From Planctomycetota bacterium (GTDB lineage Bacteria; Planctomycetota; UBA1135; GCA-002748355): DNA of 64,000 nt. Position 1 is the stretch's first letter. Each line of letters begins with the position of its first letter. Below are positions 35,201 to 46,563 of the stretch, one piece after another. The translations under genes and the position numbers were made by a program. The notes below the pieces were generated by a model, which saw nothing but the letters and a program-made list of their open reading frames with translations, made no database searches and had not been told where the DNA came from. Location: assembly GCA_002748355.1 (NCBI GenBank), contig PDSF01000026.1, positions 242,607 through 306,606 of the forward strand, written 5' to 3'.

Positions 35201-36883
35201 CTAGAGCTTGCCCTCAACCAGCCCCAGGATTTCTTCTTCTAGAGCCTGGGCCTGGGCTTGGAGACTCGCGCCCTTGTCGAGGATCTCCTTGGCGACGGCC
35301 TCATCCTTGAGGTCCTTGGCGTTGATGCGGACGTTGAGGTAGGCGCCCATCACTGCCGAGCGGCCGCAGAGGGCTGCGACGCCGGCGTCGCTGATCGAGG
35401 CCTCCATCCCTGTCGTGGCCATTTGTTTGGCGACTTGCATGGCTTCGAGGGCGACCTCCATCGTGCGCAGCGGAACCAGGGTGGCGTTCTTGGTCGCTTC
35501 CTGGATGGCTGCCTGACGCGCGGCCTTCTCCTCGGCGCTGCCCTTCGGCAGTTTGAAAGCGTTCATGATCTCGTTGAAGGAGTCGGTGTCGCGGTCGATC
35601 AGCGCCAGCAGCTCGTCATGGCAGCGCTTGCCCGCTTCGGCCTGCTCGGAAAACTCCTCCCAGCGCTCGTCCCAGCCGCGGCGATGCGAGCTGAGGTTGG
35701 CGACCATGGTGCCGAGGGCGGCGCCCATGGCGCCTAGGGCTGCTGCGACCGAGCCGCCGCCAGGAGCCGGGGACTCCGAGGCGGTTTCGTGCACGAAGCC
35801 CTCGATCGTCAGGTCGACCAGGCGCTTCTGCTCTTGGTCGCGGATGGCGTATTCAATGATCTTCTCGTTCGGGTCGAAGGGGGCGAGTTCGTCGAGTCCC
35901 ATCGATTTGACGGCGATCTTGATCAACTCTGCATCGGAGACGCCTAGCGAGCGCTTCTGCTTGCGCAGGAAGTAGCGGCCGGCGTCGAGCATGGCGTTGA
36001 GCGGGATCAGGCCGACGAGCTCCGAGCCGGTGCAGCGGATGCCGCGGGCGTTAGCGCGCTCGACGACGGCGTCGAAGGCCCGGTGCACGGGGGTGACGCT
36101 GATGTTGGTCAAGTTCATCGAGATCTGGGCGACCCCGTATTCCTCGATGAACCAGCCGATGCCCTTCACGCACTTGAGGAGGCCAGGCTCCCAGACGGTC
36201 TTGCCCTCGGCGTCTTTGATGATGGCCCCGCTCAGGCTGCCGCCTTCGCGCTTGATACGGCCCTTCTCGCGGACGTCGAAGGCGATGGCGTTGGCGCGGC
36301 GAGTCGAGGTCGTGTTGAGGTTGACGTTGTAGGCCACGAGGAAGTCACGGGCGCTCACCGCGGTGGCGCCGGAGCGGGCATTGAAGACCGCAGGCCCGAA
36401 GTCGGGCTTCCACGCTGGGTCTTTGAGCTTCTCGGCCAGGCCTTCGTATTCGCCGGCACGGACGGTGGCGAGGTTGCGGCGCTTCTCTTCGCGTGCGGCG
36501 TTCTCATAGCAGTAGATGGTCAGCCCGAGCTCGTTGGCGAGGCGCTCGCCGAGCTGGTGGGCGTATTCGACCGTCTCTTCCATGCTCACGCCGGCGATCG
36601 GCACGAGAGGGCAGACGTCACAGGCGCCAAAGCGCGGGTGCTCGCCGGAGTGCTGGCTCATGTCGATCAGCTCGCTGCCGACGCGGACGGCGGCGACTGC
36701 GGCATCAAGCACCTGCTCGGGCTCACCGACAAAGGTGAACACCGTGCGGTTCGTCGCCTTACCGGGGTCTACGTCAAGCAGTCGCACTCCGTCGACCGAC
36801 TCAACGGCAGCGGCGATCGCCTTTAGGACGCTCTCGTCACGGCCTTCGCTGAAGTTGGGAACACACTCGATCAGCCTCTGCAT
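35201..36883 (-). CDS. ftcD: Bifunctional glutamate formiminotransferase / formiminotetrahydrofolate cyclodeaminase
   Basis: A 560-aa fusion like animal FTCD (541 aa). It moves the formimino group of formiminoglutamate to tetrahydrofolate and then releases ammonia, ending histidine degradation. Residues about 1-325 are the transferase (IECVPNFSEGRD at the start, HSGEHPRFGACDVCPL with the active-site His, MNLTNISVTPVHRAFD). Residues about 350-555 are the helical cyclodeaminase (TASESPAPGGGSVAAALGAMG). ATG at 36883 is chosen; a GTG at 36892 would add three residues. No hut genes flank it, so the pathway must be encoded elsewhere or the enzyme serves folate recycling. Confidence 0.93.
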   Translation of the reverse strand: MQRLIECVPNFSEGRDESVLKAIAAAVESVDGVRLLDVDPGKATNRTVFTFVGEPEQVLDAAVAAVRVGSELIDMSQHSGEHPRFGACDVCPLVPIAGVSMEETVEYAHQLGERLANELGLTIYCYENAAREEKRRNLATVRAGEYEGLAEKLKDPAWKPDFGPAVFNARSGATAVSARDFLVAYNVNLNTTSTRRANAIAFDVREKGRIKREGGSLSGAIIKDAEGKTVWEPGLLKCVKGIGWFIEEYGVAQISMNLTNISVTPVHRAFDAVVERANARGIRCTGSELVGLIPLNAMLDAGRYFLRKQKRSLGVSDAELIKIAVKSMGLDELAPFDPNEKIIEYAIRDQEQKRLVDLTIEGFVHETASESPAPGGGSVAAALGAMGAALGTMVANLSSHRRGWDERWEEFSEQAEAGKRCHDELLALIDRDTDSFNEIMNAFKLPKGSAEEKAARQAAIQEATKNATLVPLRTMEVALEAMQVAKQMATTGMEASISDAGVAALCGRSAVMGAYLNVRINAKDLKDEAVAKEILDKGASLQAQAQALEEEILGLVEGKL

Positions 36884-37073
36884 CACATTCACACAGGGTC
36901 GGGGTCAGGTTTATCGGGCCAAGAGCGAACTCCTCACAGCAGGCAGAGCCCTAGATACGGAACTCTGGTGCCGCGCGGCTTCTTCGCCGGCCTGGAAAAG
37001 GCGGATAGCGTACCCGCGTGGCTCCGTGGCTCCACGCAGACTTCTGCGGAAGCGTGCTCCTCCCTACTTGAGT

Positions 37074-37991
37074 TCAGAACTCCCAGCGTAGGCCGAGGAG
37101 GTAGCCATCGAGCTCGAGGTCCATCGAATAGCCCAGCTTCTCCTGATTGCCGGCGGCGGGCAGCCGGTAGAGCCAATAGCCCGCCCAGGCCGAAAGGCCG
37201 CGTTGGATCTGGTAGTGGAGGGTGACCGAGGCGTCGAGGATGCTGCCTTCGATGTCGTCGAACTTGCCATCGAAGACTGATAGATCGAGGCGCAGCTTGA
37301 GCGGCTGGATCTCCCCCTCGGCCCGTAGGCTCAGCAGGGGGAAGCCGTAGTCGTCTTTGATCTTGATGTAGTTGTCGCGCTTGGCGTTTTGTGCCTCGGA
37401 GCGCAGCCGGAACTCGGTGTGCTGCAGGGATAGTCCGGCAGCAAGGCGGAGGTCCAGCTTGGTGCGCGACTTGACGTCGAAGCTGGTCTCAAAAACCGGG
37501 ACCCGCCAGGCAAGGCGATAAAGCTGCCATTCGCCGACGGACTGCACCTCGTCCCCCTGCGCAAGTCGTCCGAAGCCGTAGGGGAGGATGCCCTTGGTGC
37601 TGACGTTGCCTTGCTCCCAGGAGAAGAAGCCGAAGGAGATTCCGGCAAAGTCGTCGCCGTAGCTGAGGTCACCTCCATAGCCAAACTGCCGATCGGTCAG
37701 GTTCAGATGCTCTGGCAGGCCAACCTCGGGTTGATTGACCGGGCCGAGGGCCGAGGGGGTCTGCATCGAAGCCGTGCCGGCAGGGGTTAGCATCGCGCCG
37801 ATGGCCTCGATGGCGAGCTTCGGCCGGTCGGGGATCGGCGACCAGCCTGCGCAGGAACTCAGTAGCAGCAGGGCGGCGCTGAGCAGGGCCGAAGGCCAAG
37901 GCAGCTGAGGGCCTTGCTCGGGATGGGGAGCGGAAGGGGATCGCGAGGCTGTGTGCCGCTGGGGCGGGCTCAGGATGGTCGAACGAAGCAT
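37074..37991 (-). CDS. Outer-membrane beta-barrel-like lipoprotein
   Basis: A 305-aa exported protein. ATG at 37991 has a textbook AGGAGG upstream; the N-terminus runs to a lipobox (LLSSC, Cys47) after an unusually long polar n-region, so lipidation is likely but the start is odd. The mature part is rich in alternating strands with aromatic turns and ends in WEF; a terminal Phe is the BAM recognition signal of outer-membrane barrels. No ligand can be inferred. The next gene downstream on the strand is ftcD. Confidence 0.6.
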   Translation of the reverse strand: MLRSTILSPPQRHTASRSPSAPHPEQGPQLPWPSALLSAALLLLSSCAGWSPIPDRPKLAIEAIGAMLTPAGTASMQTPSALGPVNQPEVGLPEHLNLTDRQFGYGGDLSYGDDFAGISFGFFSWEQGNVSTKGILPYGFGRLAQGDEVQSVGEWQLYRLAWRVPVFETSFDVKSRTKLDLRLAAGLSLQHTEFRLRSEAQNAKRDNYIKIKDDYGFPLLSLRAEGEIQPLKLRLDLSVFDGKFDDIEGSILDASVTLHYQIQRGLSAWAGYWLYRLPAAGNQEKLGYSMDLELDGYLLGLRWEF

Positions 37992-38037
37992 GTGCCCTTT
38001 CCTCCTGCCGGGCGAGCTGCCTGGCAAAGGGCGGAGC

Positions 38038-39297
38038 TTACTTCACCGGATAGGTGGAGAGCACCCATTCCTTCCACTCCTCGGTCAACTTAAGGGCATT
38101 GGTCTTCCACGCCTTGCGCATCGCTTTGCGCTGGAGGCCAGGGATGTCACGGGCGAGGTTCTTGCCGGTTTTGGCGTCAAGGATCTCGTGCATCTCGAAC
38201 ATGTAGTCGCGGAAGCCTTTGTCGCCGTATTTGTTCATCACGAAGTCTACGAGGGACCAGGAGATGACATGGTCTCGGAACTTCAGCTGACCGAAGTCAC
38301 GCCAATTGATGAGTTCGGCGATCGGGGTGATGTTGCCGCGGCCGATGTATTGGCGCGTTTTTACGTTCCATTTCTCGATGGCACGAAGATCGGCGACCGC
38401 GCTCTCGTTTTGGTCGAAGTTATCCCACTTCTTGCTGATCTTACGCGCAAACCAGTGAGCGCAACCTTCACTCCACCAGACTGGTAGGTCATGGGTATAG
38501 AGCCGGAAACCGCAAAGGAGGTTGTGGGTGGTGTTCCAAACCAGATGCGTATGCAGCGCAACGTCGTTCTTGTTGCGGTTCGATTCGAGCTCCTCGGAAC
38601 TTCCAAGGAAGAGGCTGCCGGACTGTTTAAAGTTATGGCGCTTTGCTTGCTCCTGCACGACCCCGATATAGGTCTGCAGGTAGCGCGAGTAGTCGGCGAG
38701 CTTGCGGGTGACGAGGATGGTGTACTTCGAAGGCTGGCCGAGGTAAGGCCCCTCACCCATGTATTTGTTATTGATGAAGGTGTTGCGCTTAGTCGGGAAG
38801 TCTTTTTCCGTGACTCCGAGCCGCTTCTCGAAGTCTTCGTAAAGCTTCTCGAGTCGCATGATGTTGAGGTGGATTCGCAGCCATGGATCCAGGCGTCGAA
38901 CCCGGGGGCTGATCTTGACGAAGCCGCGTTCTTGGAGTTCGGCCAGCTCATTGCGGATGCGCAGCTTGAGGGCCTTGTTGTTGGGGATGGCCCAGGGCGA
39001 TAGATCCAATCCGAACTTGAAATGCTTGGTTTCGATCCAGCGAATCTTCGCCTTGCCGAGGGTGGCCGAAACATCGGTGCTTGTTGTGCCGTTATCGCCG
39101 AATTCGAAGGGTCCGTACGAGACGTACCCCACCTTTTTGAGGATGCTTGGGTCGTTTTTGTTGGTGTAGGGGTCGATGGCCCAGGATGGCAGCTTCTTTT
39201 TCTTCGCGCGTTTTTGCCCATAGGCGGTGCCGCTGGTCAGCGTCGTAGCGAAGAGGGCGAGAAGTGCGGGAAGGAGAACGGCGGAAGCGCAGCGCAT
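38038..39297 (-). CDS. Secreted protein with an inactivated peptidase-MA-like domain
   Basis: A 419-aa protein with a signal peptide (residues 1-28, cut after AYGQ) and a basic linker. Residues about 90-400 resemble secreted gluzincin-type (DUF1570/peptidase MA-like) domains of Planctomycetes. Where HExxH is expected, the sequence is WNTTH (254-258): only the second His remains; the distal Glu is kept in WWSEGCAHWF (Glu277). It is probably catalytically dead and may bind peptides or cell wall. ATG at 39297. The next minus-strand genes are the HEAT protein and parvulin-like lipoprotein upstream. Confidence 0.6.
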   Translation of the reverse strand: MRCASAVLLPALLALFATTLTSGTAYGQKRAKKKKLPSWAIDPYTNKNDPSILKKVGYVSYGPFEFGDNGTTSTDVSATLGKAKIRWIETKHFKFGLDLSPWAIPNNKALKLRIRNELAELQERGFVKISPRVRRLDPWLRIHLNIMRLEKLYEDFEKRLGVTEKDFPTKRNTFINNKYMGEGPYLGQPSKYTILVTRKLADYSRYLQTYIGVVQEQAKRHNFKQSGSLFLGSSEELESNRNKNDVALHTHLVWNTTHNLLCGFRLYTHDLPVWWSEGCAHWFARKISKKWDNFDQNESAVADLRAIEKWNVKTRQYIGRGNITPIAELINWRDFGQLKFRDHVISWSLVDFVMNKYGDKGFRDYMFEMHEILDAKTGKNLARDIPGLQRKAMRKAWKTNALKLTEEWKEWVLSTYPVK

Positions 39298-39357
39298 CGG
39301 AGGATGCTCCTTCGGAGTCGGAGGCAGTCTCGGAGGAAGTGGTGGGTGTCGCTCCGC

Positions 39358-40275
39358 TCAGCGGCCAAGTCGCGACTTCCACTTTTTGACCTCGTTGATC
39401 GCGTTAAATACGGTGAGATTGGCGTAGGGGCGTTGCCCATCGATGATGCCGCGTAGGGCGTTAATCGCCGCCACACGAACTTGGTGTTGGCTGCTGTTGA
39501 GCATGCTGGCGATGGAAGGGACAGCATCTTTCGTGCCAGCGCCAGCGAGAAGGCGCAGGCAAGCGATCTTCTCCTTGCTGTCCTTTGATAGGGCGAGGCG
39601 TGTTGCGAGTTGTTTGGTCGCGGCCTTCCCCTTGAGCGCCGGAAGCACGCTGCGGATCTCGAGGTTACGTTTGTCCCATTGCTCTCTTGTCAATCGCAGC
39701 AGGAAGGGCAGCGCCTCGGTATTGCCGAGGGAGGCGAGTGCGAACTGGGCGGTTTCGGAGATTTGGCTGTCTTGGTGCTTGGCCGCTTCCCGGAAGAACT
39801 TGGTGTTGCCCTTGTTTTGGAAGCTCGCGAGGCGTCGGACGACCCAGCGTGAGAGGGCGAGGTTCTTGGGCTTGTAGGCCTTGGCGATGAGGCTTGCGTG
39901 CGCCGCTTGCGTGAGTTCGTCGAGCAGGTCGCCGATGGCTCTCTGCATCTGGGGGCTCTGTTTGTCGTTGAGCCCGTCCATAAGAACCGGACAGGTTGCG
40001 GGTCCGTAGCTGAGGATGCTTTGGCGAGCCGAGGCGCGCTTGTCGGTATCCTTTGCCGTAAGTAGCCGCATCTTCTCCTTGGTGATGTTCTTGCGGACGA
40101 ATTTGAGCCGGGGCCATTCGGGCTTTCTTGCCTTCTTGCTGTCGCGGTTTCCCTTGGCTCGGGAATCGGCTTGTGAGGACTTCGGCAACGGGGCCCTTGA
40201 GGTGCCCTGGGCTAGGGCAAGGGGAGCTGCGAGGAGGGCCGAGCACAGGGCCAGGGTGATAGGGCTCTTGATCAT
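39358..40275 (-). CDS. Secreted HEAT-repeat protein
   Basis: A 305-aa protein with a signal peptide (MIKSPITLALCSALLAAPLALAQ, shown as residues 1-23 in two halves: MIKSPITLALCS and ALLAAPLALAQ). The mature part has a Lys/Arg-rich linker and about six HEAT-like helical pairs (for example HQVRVAAINALRGII). HEAT proteins are scaffolds; no partner is known. ATG at 40275 overlaps the stop of the parvulin-like lipoprotein gene (ATGA), so they are translated together. The frame is open upstream to 40536 only because it runs antiphase through that gene. Confidence 0.75.
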   Translation of the reverse strand: MIKSPITLALCSALLAAPLALAQGTSRAPLPKSSQADSRAKGNRDSKKARKPEWPRLKFVRKNITKEKMRLLTAKDTDKRASARQSILSYGPATCPVLMDGLNDKQSPQMQRAIGDLLDELTQAAHASLIAKAYKPKNLALSRWVVRRLASFQNKGNTKFFREAAKHQDSQISETAQFALASLGNTEALPFLLRLTREQWDKRNLEIRSVLPALKGKAATKQLATRLALSKDSKEKIACLRLLAGAGTKDAVPSIASMLNSSQHQVRVAAINALRGIIDGQRPYANLTVFNAINEVKKWKSRLGR

Positions 40276-41009
40276 CGGGATACCGGAAGGAAGGTCGCGA
40301 ATTCGTCGCGGTAGGCAGGGTGTACGTAGCGGAACTCGCCTAATAGGCGGTCGCAGCGTCGCAAGACCTTGAGGCGGAAGGTCGCGTCCTGGGACCAAGG
40401 GAAGAATACGGTATAGAGGCGGCGCTCGGTGCCCGTCAACGGAGCAGGGCGTTCTCGCTCCTCGATGACGCCGATCAGCGCCACGCCATAGGTCGTTTCG
40501 ATGGCTTTTGTGCTCCTGCCGACAGGGCAGTCCCACGCAGCTTCGGCCATGTCGATGGGCAGCGTGGGCCGGGGGGTGATGAAGTCTTTGGACTCGTGGC
40601 CGTCAAAGGTCTTTCCCAGGCGCATCAGGGCCTGGAGGTCGCCGCCCTGTTCTGCCACCGCCTTGGCAAGGGCTGCTCCGCGCCGCCGCGCGTCGGCCAC
40701 TTGGGCTGGCTCCGCGAGTAGCAGGGCCACTCGTTTGGACAGAATGTGGTCCTTTAGCAGGATGCGGCGCAGGAAGGCCGGAGCCGCTTGGCTATCCAGC
40801 TTGCGCAAGAAAGGCAGGTGCCTGTTCAGTTGCTCCTGGGTGATCTCCTGATCGCCGATGCGAAGCACGACTTCCTTGGGTCCTGGCGGGGCCGCTGGGA
40901 GCGGCTTTTCGGGTTCGTGCCCGCAGGCGCTCAGAAGCAGAGGCAGGAGGCCAGCGAGGATCGTCTCAGCCCGGCTCCTGCCGGGGAATTGGCAGGGCTT
41001 CCACATCAT
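40272..41009 (-). CDS. Parvulin/SurA-like lipoprotein
   Basis: A 245-aa lipoprotein: signal segment ending in LLLSAC (Cys29). Residues about 45-130 resemble the SurA N-terminal chaperone helices (IGDQEITQEQLNRHL then long helices), and residues about 130-205 resemble a short parvulin-type peptidyl-prolyl isomerase domain (TYGVALIGVIEERE matches its last strand). It could help fold exported proteins. ATG at 41009. It is coupled to the HEAT-repeat gene by a four-base overlap and lies 14 bp after the preceding gene. Confidence 0.6.
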   Translation of the reverse strand: MMWKPCQFPGRSRAETILAGLLPLLLSACGHEPEKPLPAAPPGPKEVVLRIGDQEITQEQLNRHLPFLRKLDSQAAPAFLRRILLKDHILSKRVALLLAEPAQVADARRRGAALAKAVAEQGGDLQALMRLGKTFDGHESKDFITPRPTLPIDMAEAAWDCPVGRSTKAIETTYGVALIGVIEERERPAPLTGTERRLYTVFFPWSQDATFRLKVLRRCDRLLGEFRYVHPAYRDEFATFLPVSR

Positions 41010-41023
41010 CTCAAGCGCTTTGG

Positions 41024-41737
41024 CTATTTGATCTCGCCGCTACCTGGCGGCTGGTCGTGCCCGGCAATGAAGCCCAGGGCCTTTTCACGGACGAAGCGGT
41101 AGGTCGCCCGCATGTTTTCGGCGACGGGGCTGATATCTGTCGGCAGCACGCCGATCGTGTAGGTCGCTACGTCCTCGATGAAGACGCTACGCGGATCCTG
41201 GTTGAAGGACTCGATACGCAGGGAGTGCACGTCACCGTGCTCTTCGTCCTGGGGGAAGACGAGCTTCATGCCAAAGAGCGCTGCTGGGCGCTCGAAGCTG
41301 GAGAGGGCTTCCGGGGTCAGCCTGCAGACGACGCCGGCCAAGAAGTCACGGCTGTCGGCGTAGTTCCGCGAGTTGATCAGGCTTCGAACCACGTGCTGCT
41401 GAGCTACGATCATGGGCAAGCTCAGCTTTTCGCAGGCGATGTGCAGGATGACGTCGAGTTTCTTGCAGAAGTCGTCGACGTGCACCGTCCCTAGTTCCTC
41501 ACGAATCTGGATTCGATCCGGGAGGAAGTTGACCATGGAGATCGCATTGGGAGCTTCCTGGGGGTTGCTGAGCTGAATGCCCTCATGGGTTACCGCGAAG
41601 TTTTGATAGGAGAATGGTCCCGAGTTGTAGAGTTCGTTGTGTATCGCCTGGACCTTGGCGGCCTCAAGCTCGGCGGGTGGGTGGATGATCTCGCTGAGGA
41701 GGCCAATCGTATTGGGGTCGTAGCTGACAGTTTCCAT
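41024..41737 (-). CDS. Conserved-looking hypothetical protein following clpB
   Basis: A 237-aa soluble protein without signal peptide or membrane helix, mixed alpha/beta by composition. I do not recognise the family. It begins at ATG 41737, 10 bp after the clpB stop, with AAGG upstream, so it is probably in the clpB operon and could be heat-induced. The frame is open to 41767 into clpB. Confidence 0.65.
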   Translation of the reverse strand: METVSYDPNTIGLLSEIIHPPAELEAAKVQAIHNELYNSGPFSYQNFAVTHEGIQLSNPQEAPNAISMVNFLPDRIQIREELGTVHVDDFCKKLDVILHIACEKLSLPMIVAQQHVVRSLINSRNYADSRDFLAGVVCRLTPEALSSFERPAALFGMKLVFPQDEEHGDVHSLRIESFNQDPRSVFIEDVATYTIGVLPTDISPVAENMRATYRFVREKALGFIAGHDQPPGSGEIK

Positions 41738-41747
41738 GTTTGGGACC

Positions 41748-44324
<2,577 letters not shown>

Positions 44325-44372
44325 GGGTCCTCCGGGGGGGCGTGGGCTCCGCGGAGAGCAATTGTGGTGCCG

Positions 44373-44402
44373 AAATAGCAGATATGAGGCAACTAGCTAT
44401 TT
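44373..44402 (-). promoter_or_regulatory. AT-rich inverted repeat upstream of clpB
   Basis: AAATAGC and GCTATTT form a 7-bp inverted repeat with a 16-nt spacer, inside the only AT-rich stretch of this gap, about 50 bp upstream of the clpB ATG. A TATAAAAT-like sequence overlaps it on the minus strand. It does not match the CIRCE consensus. It may be an operator or promoter core for heat-shock control. Confidence 0.3.
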
Positions 44403-44467
44403 TATAAGGCTTTGTGTTGGGTTTGCTTCGGTTGCCGATGGGCTTTGAGTGTCAATATGGCAGCTTT

Positions 44468-46270
44468 TCAGCGCTCGCGCATGCCTCTGCCGCTTAGGAC
44501 CAGCTTGAGTTGCTTGAGCAGCTCGGGGGGGACGAGGGGGCTCTTCTTGCTCAGGTTTTCGGGTGCAACGAAGCTGCCGATCCCGGCGCGCTCGGCCCAG
44601 AGGTTGATGAGGTAGACCAGGGCCATTCGGCCTTCCGTGCTGGTTTCGAAGCGATGTAGCTTGCGGAGCAGTGTCTCGATCTCGCTTCTTTTCGCCTTGC
44701 GCCAGCCTTCGATGATGTCGGGGTCGGGCTCCTCGCTGCGCAGGTTGCTGAGTAGGGCTGACAGGGGCGGGGTCGTGTTGGGGATGGAGCTGTGGGCGCT
44801 CCGAAGCAGCATGTCTACGTCTTTGCGAGCTTCGGGGCCGAGGGCAGCGCTCAGCAGGGTCAAGGCGAGGGCCCTCCGTTCCCGCAAGGCCAAGAGCTCA
44901 CCGCCTCCTGCCTTGGCAATCGCGCTGAGTTGCTTCCGGGCGGGGTCGGAGTTCGTCGTTATGACAACGTGGACGCGACCGAATCGGCGACGAATCGCCC
45001 GTGCGGATCGTAGCGCTGACGCCGTGGCTCGGCCCTTATGCGGCGGGGCGTCGCCGATAATGACTAGGGCTTTGACCGCTCCTGTGCTCCACGGGAAGCG
45101 TCTCGCTTTGTTCATTGCAATATCGAGAGCCTCAGGGTTATCGCCACCGCCTCCGCTGCGAACTGAGCTAAGGAAAGCCAACGTCGAATATCGGGATGCT
45201 CCAAGAGGAAGCTCTCTCGTAAGGTAGTCGTCGCCGTGGTCGCGATAGGTAATGATCCCGATGCGCAGTTTGGGGGCGATAGCGCGGAGCAGGCTGAGCA
45301 TGTTCTGCATCTGGTGCTTTGCTTCACTCAGCGTCGGCGACATTGAACCGGTCGAATCAAAGGCGAATACGAGTTCGAATCCGCGATTTCGAAGGCGAGA
45401 GACTGTGCGTGCGAAGCGTTTGTTCTCGATCTTGTGTTGGCCGATTTTCCCTTTCTTGCTTAGGCCGGATGGAGACCCCGTATCTCTGCCCTTGCCGCCC
45501 AACTTGGAGAGGAGAAAGTCGCCTGACATGGCGGTGACGGCGCCTTTCGCTCCGATCCCGATCACGGCAAAGCCGGGGAGCTCTTCCATTTTGGGTTTGT
45601 CGGCGACCGGTTCTGCGCTGGGCGGGGGAAGAAGGTCTGGCAGCTTTGGAGCGGGGGGGAGAGGTTCTGAAATCTCAGTGGAGAGCAAGCTCTCTGCGCT
45701 GCTTGGTTCTTCGATGTCCTCGTGCTGCTCGTCCTGCTGGGAAAGCCGGCCTTGGTACAGCCAGGTCCGCGGCCTTTCCTTGTGGAGTAATACCGGCAGC
45801 AGGGCCAAGAGGGCCAGGAGGTGGGCGATGATCGAGAGGAGCGCCCACTTGGCGCTACGACGAAGAGCTGAGAAGCCGCGGTGGATTTCTCGCCAAGCCT
45901 CGAGGAGGTGGAGGTAGAAATGGTTTTCTGCCGGGCCGGTTTCGATCTCGTGTAGGCCGATCCCGATGCTGGAGCCCAGGGCGAAGGGGGTGATTCTTCG
46001 AACGACGCGGTTATCTACACGCAAGTGGCGGTGGCTGAGTGGCTTTACCGCGAGCTGCCCTTCAGGGCGCAGGTAGATCCGGGCATGGTGGGGAGAAATA
46101 CCAGGTCCGGTGAGTCGGATATCGCAGCTGAGCGAGCTTCCTGCGATCAATCGCCTTCCGGGGACGAGGTAAATCGGACCGCTGCCAGCGTCCAAGAACG
46201 CGGCGGAGGCTTGTCCTTGGCTTTTTTCGTCTCCGTGGGGGAGTGGGTTGTTTCGCTCGTGTTCGGTCAA
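44468..46270 (-). CDS. FHA-vWA membrane protein
   Basis: A 600-aa protein. Residues about 30-110 are an FHA domain with the phosphothreonine-loop Ser/His pattern (ISPHHARIYL), though the GR at its start reads AGSS. A membrane helix spans about 142-163, then an acidic/Pro-rich linker, then a vWA domain (about 298-475) with a MIDAS DxTxS (Asp305 in DSTGSM), plus GGGDNPEALD. The C-terminus is helical. No ATG is available, so TTG 46270 is used. The vWA part should lie in the periplasm. It could link phosphorylation inside the cell with a metal-dependent partner outside. It lies upstream of clpB on the same strand. Confidence 0.8.
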   Translation of the reverse strand: MTEHERNNPLPHGDEKSQGQASAAFLDAGSGPIYLVPGRRLIAGSSLSCDIRLTGPGISPHHARIYLRPEGQLAVKPLSHRHLRVDNRVVRRITPFALGSSIGIGLHEIETGPAENHFYLHLLEAWREIHRGFSALRRSAKWALLSIIAHLLALLALLPVLLHKERPRTWLYQGRLSQQDEQHEDIEEPSSAESLLSTEISEPLPPAPKLPDLLPPPSAEPVADKPKMEELPGFAVIGIGAKGAVTAMSGDFLLSKLGGKGRDTGSPSGLSKKGKIGQHKIENKRFARTVSRLRNRGFELVFAFDSTGSMSPTLSEAKHQMQNMLSLLRAIAPKLRIGIITYRDHGDDYLTRELPLGASRYSTLAFLSSVRSGGGGDNPEALDIAMNKARRFPWSTGAVKALVIIGDAPPHKGRATASALRSARAIRRRFGRVHVVITTNSDPARKQLSAIAKAGGGELLALRERRALALTLLSAALGPEARKDVDMLLRSAHSSIPNTTPPLSALLSNLRSEEPDPDIIEGWRKAKRSEIETLLRKLHRFETSTEGRMALVYLINLWAERAGIGSFVAPENLSKKSPLVPPELLKQLKLVLSGRGMRER

Positions 46271-46563
46271 GTTCGCCTTGTGGGCCTGGGCTGCTTGTTA
46301 AGGCTTGTGCGGATGGGGCGATACCTAGCTTGTAGTATCGGCGTGTTCCTGTCCTGGGGAAGAGCTTCCTGCTTCGACATTGCTGGACATGCTCTGTGAA
46401 CAGTGCGTCATCGAGTGTCGCGGCCTGTTCCTTGACGGGTTGTTGAAAAGCTCTGGCATTATGCCGTTGATGCTCTTGGGAGGGCTCGCCTGCCGGGCTA
46501 GTCTCGCATCTAGCCGCATCGGGTCTGGCTGCTCTGGACCAAGATGCGAGAGGGAAGAGGAGG

